A stretch of 64,000 bases of DNA from Soonwooa sp032078105. Its GTDB lineage: Bacteria; Bacteroidota; Bacteroidia; Flavobacteriales; Weeksellaceae. The notes beneath the pieces were generated by a model that was not told the origin of the DNA, made no database searches, and saw nothing but the letters and a program-made list of their open reading frames with translations. The translations under genes were made by a program, and so were the position numbers. Each line of letters begins with the position of its first letter. Within the stretch, counting starts at the first letter, position 1. The stretch is from positions 120,606-184,605 of the forward strand of contig JBJZOS010000005.1 of assembly GCA_046269235.1 (NCBI GenBank), written 5' to 3'. Below, one piece after another: positions 1 to 6,888 of this stretch.

Positions 1-2
1 TT

Positions 3-1928
3 AATTCTATCAAATCTGAAATAAAGACTCAAAATTTTGAAGCACAAATTAATAATGAAAAACAAACACTAATTGCAAAAATTGGCGCAGCGGTAAGTCA
101 AGAAAATAATTTATTTGAAAAAATAAACGAAATTGTCGAACCTTTAAAGACAGAAATTATAGTAAACTCTATTGAGGATATTGATAAAGTTTTGAATCAC
201 ATCAAGAGACCTACAAATACAAAACAAATAACAGAACTTCAATTTTTAGAAAATACTAACAACGCACTTTCAACACTTAAAAGTGAAATACATTTTATTG
301 ACAAAGAATATCACAAATATTTTTCGGAATTTAATAAGATCGCAGAAGATGTTCAAAGCATAATGCAAACTTTTTTGGCTGAACTTTTAAAGTCGGGCGA
401 AACTGTAATCAATAAAAAATTTCACAAAGAAGATAGTTGTCCCTTGTGCTTACAAGAAAAAAATCTTGAAGATTTAAAAACTGACATTCAACGCAGATTG
501 AAGGAAATTGAAGAATCGTCTAAAAAGAAAGTAACATTTGATTCCACTAAAAAATCTATTTCCGACATTATTGAAGAACGATTGAAACGTCTTGAACTTA
601 TTGCAAATAATGTTTTACTGAACGAACAAGGGAACGAAAAAATCAAAACTGCAATTATAACTTTAAACAAAAGGTTAACTGACTATCAAAAAGCAGCAAA
701 CGAAAAAGTTACTTCTGGGAATAAGCTTCCTGCAAATAACACTTTGATTTTAACTGATGATGATTTCAAAATCCAAGAACAAATTACCACAAGATTGGAA
801 GCGATACAAACCGCAATAAAAAATGACAAATCAACTGAACTTTATGCAAGCATTTCATCTGCAAAAGATGCTTTTTTGAAAATCAAACGATTTGAAAAAG
901 ATAGGAGCAAATTAGAGTATCAAAAAAATTCTTTGGAGATTATCTATAACGAATTTGTAAAGCGACAAAAAGAGGGATTAGAAAGTTTCATCAATTCGTT
1001 TTCTTCATACATAAACGACTTCTACCAATATATGAATCCTGATGAACAATTTCACGAAATCAGAATTGTAACTATTGGAGAAGATGATGAACTAAATGGG
1101 ATTACTATCGAATACAAATACAACGGTTCTTGGGTTTCGCCGCCACAAAAGTATTTTAGTGAATCACATTTAAATTGTTTTGGAATTTCATTTTTCTTGG
1201 CTTCGGTAATTGCATTTAATAAAGAAAATAAGTTTATCATATTAGATGACGTAATTTCAAGTTTTGATTCTACGCATAGAAAACGTTTTGCTGATTTATT
1301 GTTTGAGAAATTTGCAGATTATCAATTCATTCTTTTGACACACGAAGAACAATGGTTTAATTACGTTAGACAATTGGCAAAAAAGAAAGAATGGATTGTG
1401 GGGGAAATAAATTGGTCAGACGCAAAAGGGACACACCTTGGGGAAAAACCAAATGATCTTAAAGAATTTATTGAAAGAGAGCTAGCGAATAATTCGGTTG
1501 AAGCATTGGGAAACCCAATCAGGAAATATTTAGAATCCGTTTTGAAAGACATTGCTATTAATCTTGATGTCAAAGTTAGTTTCAGATTAAATGACCAGAA
1601 TGAAAAAAGGATGCCTGACGAATTGTTGAGTGAATTGAAATCAAGAATCGGTAAAAGTGGCGGACAGGACATTAAAGCAAAAGTCCCTATAATTGATCGT
1701 GTTGGATATTCTACAATTCTAGGAAATCTGCTATCCCATGATAATCCGTTCAATCCTAAAATTGGAGACTTAAGAGCTTTTTGGGCAGATATTATTGAGC
1801 TGGAAAAGATTTTTTATTGTCAAGAGGTTGGCTGCAAAAGACCGAAAGTGACATTAAGAAACTATGACAATGTTGCAAAGAAAATAAGATGCGGATGCGA
1901 CACTACTAAATATGAATGGAAACCCTAA
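3..1928 (+). CDS. SMC/Rad50-like ATPase, C-terminal part (5' end outside the window)
   Basis: The frame is open from base 3, so the true start and the Walker A motif lie upstream of the window. The visible 641 residues hold a coiled-coil-rich region with a CPLC zinc-hook motif (codons at 438-449), as in Rad50 and SMC-type ATPases. A second coiled coil follows, then a Walker B/D-loop block (FIILDDVISSFD, near 1232-1267) and an H-loop (LLTHEEQW). After the ATPase fold comes an extension of about 190 residues ending in a probable zinc-binding cluster (CQEVGC, then CGC). By family knowledge such proteins sense or process DNA ends. Its stop codon overlaps the ATG of the next gene (TAATG), so the ATPase and nuclease were built to be co-translated. 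The context, with a nuclease and a HEPN protein beside an integrase, suggests phage defence, possibly Lamassu-like. That name is an inference. Confidence 0.8.
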   Translation, partial: NSIKSEIKTQNFEAQINNEKQTLIAKIGAAVSQENNLFEKINEIVEPLKTEIIVNSIEDIDKVLNHIKRPTNTKQITELQFLENTNNALSTLKSEIHFIDKEYHKYFSEFNKIAEDVQSIMQTFLAELLKSGETVINKKFHKEDSCPLCLQEKNLEDLKTDIQRRLKEIEESSKKKVTFDSTKKSISDIIEERLKRLELIANNVLLNEQGNEKIKTAIITLNKRLTDYQKAANEKVTSGNKLPANNTLILTDDDFKIQEQITTRLEAIQTAIKNDKSTELYASISSAKDAFLKIKRFEKDRSKLEYQKNSLEIIYNEFVKRQKEGLESFINSFSSYINDFYQYMNPDEQFHEIRIVTIGEDDELNGITIEYKYNGSWVSPPQKYFSESHLNCFGISFFLASVIAFNKENKFIILDDVISSFDSTHRKRFADLLFEKFADYQFILLTHEEQWFNYVRQLAKKKEWIVGEINWSDAKGTHLGEKPNDLKEFIERELANNSVEALGNPIRKYLESVLKDIAINLDVKVSFRLNDQNEKRMPDELLSELKSRIGKSGGQDIKAKVPIIDRVGYSTILGNLLSHDNPFNPKIGDLRAFWADIIELEKIFYCQEVGCKRPKVTLRNYDNVAKKIRCGCDTTKYEWKP

Positions 1929-3001
1929 TGAAGATAGCGCAATCACTACCTAAACCACAAAATTGGCAAGATTTTGAAACGCTCTGTAAAAAATTATGAG
2001 GAGAAATTTGGGATTGTCCAGAAATAAAGAAAAATGGAAGACAAGGACAATCCAAAAATGGGGTTGATGTTTACGGGATGCCTAAAACCGATAATGGATA
2101 TTACGGTATTCAATGCAAAGGAAAAGATGAATATGTACATAAATCCTTTACCGAGAAAGAGATTGAAAAAGAAATTGAGAAAGCAATAGATTTTGAACCG
2201 AAACTTAAAAAATTATACTTTACAACAACTGCTAATAAAGACGCTAAGATTGAGGCTTTTGTCCGTAAAGAAAATTTGAAAAGTATTGAAAAAGGTTTAT
2301 TTGAGATTCATTTGTTTTGTTGGGAGGATATCGTAGATTTAATTTTTGAAAATCAACGAACGCATGATTATTATGTAAATAGCATCAGTTTTAAAAACAA
2401 CCATTCTGCTGAAATCAGTATTATTGAAACTACATTCTTCCCTAAATTTAAAAAGGAGAAAATTACCAAGGTTGGTAAAATTCAAAAACCATATAACCCT
2501 CGTGGAAACAATGTCTTGGATCTCTTAGGTCCATCTTTCGGAGATAATAGAGTGAAGACTAATAACAGTCTTAATAAAATTCAAATTAAACTAAAAAACA
2601 CAGGTATAAAAGATATTACAAACTTTAGAATAATCTTAAAGTTTGACGGCGATGTTGAAGATATCTCAAAAGACAATGTGAAAATTAGCGCCAAGAGAAT
2701 TGTGTCTTCTTCACTAATTAATATTCAAAAAGAGGAAAATGCAGTGGAGATAATTCCTGCTAAAAATATTGTTGTGGGAGATGAAGAATTTTTTTTCGAG
2801 GAATTTTATTTCAAGACTCCTCCACACGAAACCTCCATTAAAATAAATTGGAAGTTTTTGTCTAGTAATTATAAGAATGAAGGTGAGTTTCTTATTAATG
2901 TATTTCCCGAAATAATCAAAAAAGAATCGACCTCTGAAACAATTTACTACTATGAAATTGGTAGGGTAATCGAAAAGGAGATTGAAGATTATTGGGAATG
3001 A
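1928..3001 (+). pseudogene. PD-(D/E)xK restriction-endonuclease-like protein, interrupted by in-frame TGA
   Basis: One continuous frame runs from the ATG at 1928, which overlaps the ATPase stop, to 3001. It contains a single TGA at codon 24 (1997-1999). Codons 25-50 continue the same protein without a shift. The context LCKKL-stop-GEIW suggests a tryptophan TGG changed to TGA. Nuclease motifs are visible: D47 in GVDVYG and Q62-x-K64 in GIQCKGK, the D...(E/Q)xK pattern of Mrr/PD-(D/E)xK enzymes. The remaining C-terminal 220 residues are beta-rich and unrecognised. Restart at the next ATG (2078, codon 51) would give 307 residues but lose D47, so the product should be catalytically dead. Recoding is unlikely, because TGA is used as an ordinary stop elsewhere. 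A sequencing error cannot be excluded. Confidence 0.75.
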
Positions 3002-3034
3002 AAAATAGCTGAATTTTAAATAATGTTTAGTTAA

Positions 3035-3042
3035 TAAATTTG
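3035..3042 (+). promoter_or_regulatory. Candidate -7 box for the HEPN gene
   Basis: TAAATTTG matches the Bacteroidetes -7 consensus TAnnTTTG and lies 37 bp before the ATG at 3079. No clear TTG element is seen at -33. It may let the HEPN gene be expressed separately from the broken nuclease gene. Confidence 0.4.
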
Positions 3043-3078
3043 GAAATTTATCATTATTTCTTATCAAAAAAATGAAAA

Positions 3079-3867
3079 ATGGCAGTTAAAAGACCAACAT
3101 TGTCAGGTGAAATCTTAGAAGGCTTAAGCAAAGTGCTTGGTGACACAAGCAACGGATTAAGTAATAACGAAATAACAAAATATTTAAAAGAGGTTGATTT
3201 ACCTAATGTTTTTCCCGAAGGAACAAAATGGAAGAGAATTTACAATGCATTTGTTACTTATCAGAATAATAAGAATATCTCGAATAATATATTAAGATTT
3301 ATTAATAAAAGTTTACATCCAGCAAGATTTGTGGGTCGTAATCAACAATACGAAGACACTAGAATTGAGTTAAATAAAAGATTATGCTTTGCTGGATTAG
3401 AATTAAGTGAGTCTGGTAAGTTTAGAGAGATTGAATCAATTTTTACAATTACTGATGCAGAGTATAGAGCAAGCCGTTTTAGAAAAAAGTTGGAGCAAAG
3501 AGAGACTCATTATAGAATTTATGAATTTTGCAACGCAGAATTACTAAATGAAAATTATTTTCATAGTGTTTTTGAAGCAGTAAAAAGCGTTTTTGAAGTT
3601 ATTAGGATGAAGTCAGGCTTATCTGTTGATGGGAATCAATTAATTGAACAGGCATTTTCTATTAACAATCCCTTAATTCAAATAAATTCTTTATCCAACG
3701 AAACCGAAATAAGCGAACATAGGGGCTTTGTTAACCTATTGAAAGGAGTAACAGGAATGTTTAGAAATACAACTGCACATGCACCTAAGATAACTTGGCA
3801 AATGTCAGAAATTGATGCACTCGATATTTTGACAACTTTATCACTCATACATCGGAAGCTTGATTAG
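3079..3867 (+). CDS. HEPN-type protein of the Ymh family (TIGR02391-like)
   Basis: This is a 262-residue protein. Its C-terminal half resembles the Ymh family (Hypoth_Ymh/TIGR02391), which is often found in defence islands and is grouped with HEPN proteins. The key motif is RNTTAH at residues 229-234, the R-N-x3-H signature of HEPN ribonucleases. The N-terminal 80 residues look like a helical module common to this family. It follows the ATPase and nuclease genes after 77 bp and may have its own promoter. In HEPN-based systems such a protein is a toxin that cuts RNA on infection; that role here is inferred. All catalytic-motif residues are present, unlike in the neighbouring nuclease, so this partner may still be functional. 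Confidence 0.75.
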   Translation: MAVKRPTLSGEILEGLSKVLGDTSNGLSNNEITKYLKEVDLPNVFPEGTKWKRIYNAFVTYQNNKNISNNILRFINKSLHPARFVGRNQQYEDTRIELNKRLCFAGLELSESGKFREIESIFTITDAEYRASRFRKKLEQRETHYRIYEFCNAELLNENYFHSVFEAVKSVFEVIRMKSGLSVDGNQLIEQAFSINNPLIQINSLSNETEISEHRGFVNLLKGVTGMFRNTTAHAPKITWQMSEIDALDILTTLSLIHRKLD

Positions 3868-3920
3868 AAAATATACGCGTAGGTTATATTCGCATTTTAT
3901 TATCATCTAAATTTTATGTT

Positions 3921-3951
3921 TTGTCACAAATATTTACAAAATTTGTGACAA
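3921..3951. repeat. Perfect 11-bp inverted repeat
   Basis: TTGTCACAAAT at 3921-3931 and ATTTGTGACAA at 3941-3951 form a perfect 11-bp stem with a 9-nt loop, 54 bp after the HEPN stop codon. There is no T-run after it, so it is either a weak terminator or a protein-binding site. Confidence 0.6.
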
Positions 3952-4063
3952 ATTTGAACTTATAAAAGCTCAAAAACTAATTAATAATAGGCAATATGGA
4001 GGATTTTTAAATTACGCACCTAAAAATAATTTTCGCAAAAAGAAAAATAATCTTCCAGAAATA

Positions 4064-4119
4064 TGTTCAATGAATTCCTCTGTTCATTATCATTGAACAA
4101 TACTTTTTATTGAACAGAG
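4064..4119. repeat. Interlocked inverted repeats of a TGTTCA half-site
   Basis: Four TGTTCAnT half-sites are present: 4064-4071 and 4081-4088 forward, 4092-4099 and 4109-4116 reversed. They make two overlapping palindromes, TGTTCAATGA/TCATTGAACA (4064-4073 with 4090-4099) and CTCTGTTCA/TGAACAGAG (4078-4086 with 4111-4119). The rest of the 3868-4232 gap is AT-rich and holds no open frame of note. Confidence 0.6.
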
Positions 4120-4232
4120 CATTTAAAATAATCTGTTTATTTAGCCTTTGGTTTTGATTTTTTAAGATGATTAATATTAAATTCGTTTTTTCAAGAACCC
4201 AAACCCTTAACTTTATCACATAATCTCCATCA

Positions 4233-4980
4233 ATGAAAATTCAAATTATCAGCGATTTACATCAAGAATTCGGTATTTCAGAATTGTGTTTTGATAATGC
4301 TGATTTGGTGATTTTTGCAGGAGATACCAACCTCGGCACAAAAGGAATTGAGTGGATTAAGACAAAAATCAAAAAATATTCCTGTGATTTATATTCTTGG
4401 AAATCATGAGTATTATAAAGGCTCATATCCGAAAACGCTCAATAAAATTAAGTCTGCCGCAGAAAATACCAATATTCATGTTTTAGAGGATTCCTTTTTA
4501 GACATTGAAGACATTAGATTTCATGGCTGTACTTTATGGACGGATTTTGCACTTTTTGGAAATTCAGTAGAAGCAGGAATGTACTGTCAACCGAAAATGA
4601 ACGATTACAAAATGATCAAGAGAGATCCTTCCTATTCTAAAATGAGAACTGTGGATACGTTTAAGATTCATCAATTTTCAAAACATTGGCTGAATGAAAG
4701 TTTAGAAAATTCAACAAAAGAGAAAAATATTGTGGTGACGCATCATGCGCCAAGTTTGCTTTCAGTTCCCGATAATTTTAAGAATGATCTATTAACTTCA
4801 GCATATGCTTCCAATCTTGATGATTTCATAACAAAACATCAACCTGATTTTTGGATTCATGGGCACATTCATGCACCTAGTCGTTATTCAATTGGTAAAA
4901 CAGAAGTAATATGCAATCCACATGGATATCTTGATGATCCCGACAATGGTTACGATAGAGAACTTATTATTGAAACATAA
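4233..4980 (+). pseudogene. Metallophosphoesterase with a frameshift
   Basis: The ATG at 4233 opens a calcineurin-like phosphoesterase. It begins MKIQIISDLHQEF, with the metal-binding D-x-H pair, followed by IFAGDTN. The frame is lost in an A-rich stretch (A runs at 4364-4368 and 4371-4376) and resumes one base later as SKNIPVIYILGNHEYYKG, the family's GNHE motif. Further metal-site motifs VVTHHAP and HGHIH follow. A single extra A explains the break. The rest, to 4980, is intact at 221 codons. Without the N-terminal metal ligands the protein should be inactive. The substrate is unknown. It sits between the defence-like genes and the integrase, so it is island cargo. Confidence 0.8.
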
Positions 4981-5089
4981 TCTGTAAATTTTTCAATAGA
5001 TAATCGGAGATCTTTCGATTACCTATTGAAATTATGACACCTTCGAAGTGAACATAACTTCAACTTCATTAAAGCTTCCTGAACCTGAA

Positions 5090-5116
5090 AAAAACTCGGC
5101 TATGAACCGAGTTTTT
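5090..5116 (-). terminator. Terminator of the integrase gene
   Basis: AAAAACTCGG (5090-5099) pairs with CCGAGTTTTT (5107-5116) around a 7-nt loop. The integrase stop codon lies in the loop. U-runs form on both strands, so it can also stop transcription coming from the phosphoesterase side. Confidence 0.7.
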
Positions 5117-6356
5117 TCTCATTTTCCGTCTGAACTTCATTTTTCCTCTGCAAAACAACTTTCAAATTCCCCATATCTTCGCTCACTTTCTTATCCAAAA
5201 TTTTCGCATAATGTTGCGTGGTTTTGATGCTTTTATGTCCAAGCATTTTACTTACACTTTCCATCGATACATTATTTCCTAAAGTTACAGTCGTGGCAAA
5301 AGTGTGTCTCGCACAGTGAAAAGTAAGTTTCTTATTGATACCACAATTTTCTGCAATAGTTTTCAGATATTCATTTACTTTTTGATTGGTATAAACTGGG
5401 AGCAGTTTTCCCGAATTGGAAGAAACAGGATGATTTTCGTATTTCTTGATGATTTCCTCAGCGACGGGAAGCAAAGGAATATTTGATGCGCTTCCTGTCT
5501 TCTGTCGGTTCGTAATAATCCACAGATTTCCATCAATTCCTTTGGAAAGTTGATCTTTTGTAAGATTTAAAATATCAATGTAAGCCAAACCTGTATAGCA
5601 ACTGAAAACAAACATATCACGAACGAGTTCCAAACCTTTTCCCGAAAATTCCTTTTCGCGAATTGATGAAAGTTCTTCATCAGTGAGGAAATTCACGTTC
5701 ACTTCATTAAATCTGCCTTTGTAGAAAATCACCAAATCTTTTTCTATCCAATTGTTTTGATAACAGATTTTTAAAATCTTACTCAAGTTTTTGGTGTGCT
5801 TCACCGCAGAATTATTGTTGATATTCGCTTTTGTTCGTAGAAAGAAATCAAAATCATTGAGAAAAGACGGTTCCAATTTCTGAATATTGATATCCGCTTT
5901 TTTGTGAAATGTCCACAAAAATTCTTTTAAATGCGACAAACAAGTTTTGAAATTTTTAAGGGTCGCAATCGCATACTCTTTGCCAACAAGTTTTTCCATT
6001 TTGGAATTGTGTTCCTCAAAAATTGGAATTAGGAACCTTTCTGTTGGTTTTGTTCCTGTGAGCAAACTCTTAATATCCGTAGCATCGAAAGGGTCGCCTA
6101 AGAAAACGAGTCTATTTTCGATTTCGAGGACTTTTGCTTGTAGAATATCAAAATGCTTGTTCATAACGCGCGCCTCCTCAGAATTGCCCTTTAAACGACT
6201 TTGAGCAGGATTCCATTTGCTACCTTCAACAAATTTTCCTGTTGAAAATTCTGTTCGTTGTCCATCTACTGTAATCCGCATGTAAATTGGGATTTTGGAA
6301 CTAGATTTCGCTTTCGACTTTCTGGCATAAAATAATACCGAAACTTTTGCATTCAT
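5100..6356 (-). CDS. Tyrosine recombinase / island integrase
   Basis: This 418-residue protein has the layout of Bacteroidetes site-specific integrases: an N-terminal arm-binding domain (about 1-90), a SAM-like core-binding domain (about 110-210) and a C-terminal catalytic domain. Catalytic residues seen are H347 and R350 (HCARH), H374 (LGHKS) and the nucleophile Y383 (TTQHY). The first catalytic arginine, usually in TGLR, is replaced by alanine in CYTGLAYIDIL, a variant I recall in many Bacteroidetes transposon integrases. The gene reads away from two tRNA-Phe genes 250 bp upstream, with repeated candidate arm sites between. This is the normal arrangement for an island inserted into a tRNA 3' end, and it should mobilise the region to its left. 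Confidence 0.9.
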   Translation of the reverse strand: MNAKVSVLFYARKSKAKSSSKIPIYMRITVDGQRTEFSTGKFVEGSKWNPAQSRLKGNSEEARVMNKHFDILQAKVLEIENRLVFLGDPFDATDIKSLLTGTKPTERFLIPIFEEHNSKMEKLVGKEYAIATLKNFKTCLSHLKEFLWTFHKKADINIQKLEPSFLNDFDFFLRTKANINNNSAVKHTKNLSKILKICYQNNWIEKDLVIFYKGRFNEVNVNFLTDEELSSIREKEFSGKGLELVRDMFVFSCYTGLAYIDILNLTKDQLSKGIDGNLWIITNRQKTGSASNIPLLPVAEEIIKKYENHPVSSNSGKLLPVYTNQKVNEYLKTIAENCGINKKLTFHCARHTFATTVTLGNNVSMESVSKMLGHKSIKTTQHYAKILDKKVSEDMGNLKVVLQRKNEVQTENEKKLGS

Positions 6357-6388
6357 ATTGATGACTTTAAGGGTTAAAATTACCTTTT

Positions 6389-6503
6389 GGCGACCTATCA
6401 GACAAGATGTTCAATTGCTCTACACCTCTATTGATAGGCTTTTATAAAGAATTCGGTTACCTATAAAGTTCAAAAAATAGCAGGTCACCTAAAGGGTCAC
6501 CTA
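6389..6503 (+). repeat. Four GGnnACCTA direct repeats, candidate integrase arm sites
   Basis: Copies are at 6389-6397 (GGCGACCTA), 6455-6463 (GGTTACCTA), 6483-6491 and 6495-6503 (both GGTCACCTA). They fill the gap between the integrase start and the tRNA-Phe genes. Short direct repeats beside a tyrosine recombinase gene are typical of arm-type binding sites; this role is inferred. Confidence 0.5.
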
Positions 6504-6550
6504 ATTTTTGAGAATATTTGTATTATTTCGCAATTCTCAAAAAACAAAAA

Positions 6551-6578
6551 AGCCCTTAAATACTAGGATTTAAGGGCT
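6551..6578 (-). terminator. Terminator downstream of the tRNA-Phe pair
   Basis: AGCCCTTAAAT (6551-6561) pairs perfectly with ATTTAAGGGCT (6568-6578) around a 6-nt loop. On the minus strand a T5 tract follows (6546-6550). It lies 28 bp after the second tRNA and ends that transcript. Confidence 0.8.
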
Positions 6579-6605
6579 TTTGTAAGAAATTGTTGTTGTT
6601 TCTCG

Positions 6606-6678
6606 TGGTTTCTCCAGGAATCGAACCAGGGACACATGGATTTTCAATCCATTGCTCTACCAACTGAGCTAAGAAACC
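6606..6678 (-). tRNA. tRNA-Phe (GAA), copy 2
   Basis: A 73-nt cloverleaf on the minus strand: acceptor GGTTTCT/AGAAACC, D-arm GCTCAGTTGGTAGAGC, anticodon stem ATGGA/TCCAT with anticodon GAA, T-arm CTGGTTCGATTCCTG, discriminator A. CCA is not encoded. Its 3' end faces the integrase gene, so it is the likely attachment site of the island. Confidence 0.95.
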
Positions 6679-6711
6679 TTTGATTTCTTTTTAAGTTAAA
6701 ATATAACTTTG

Positions 6712-6784
6712 TGGTTTCTCCAGGAATCGAACCAGGGACACATGGATTTTCAATCCATTGCTCTACCAACTGAGCTAAGAAACC
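6712..6784 (-). tRNA. tRNA-Phe (GAA), copy 1
   Basis: Identical in sequence to the copy at 6606-6678 and 33 bp upstream of it on the minus strand. Both are probably made from one transcript starting near 6816 and ending at the hairpin at 6551-6578. Confidence 0.95.
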
Positions 6785-6822
6785 GCCTCTTTAACAATAA
6801 TAACTTATTGTTTTTAGTGGTG

Positions 6823-6853
6823 CAAAAGTAGAAAGAATATTCTTACAAAACAA
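6823..6853 (-). promoter_or_regulatory. Promoter of the tRNA-Phe pair
   Basis: On the minus strand a TTG (6851-6853) is followed after 20 bp by TACTTTTG (6823-6830), a good fit to the Bacteroidetes -33/-7 pattern. The tRNA begins about 38 bp further on. Confidence 0.6.
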
Positions 6854-6888
6854 GACATTCTTGCTTTTTTTTAACAAACAATTAAATC

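Noticed and set aside
1997..1999. In-frame TGA as selenocysteine or read-through codon
   Set aside because: No selenocysteine genes or insertion-type hairpin were seen, the position fits tryptophan, and TGA ends other open frames here.
6606..6784. Two identical 73-nt repeats as attachment-site duplication or CRISPR-like repeats
   Set aside because: Both are complete tRNA-Phe genes in one transcript with a shared promoter and terminator; the second copy is not a partial 3' end as an attachment duplicate would be.
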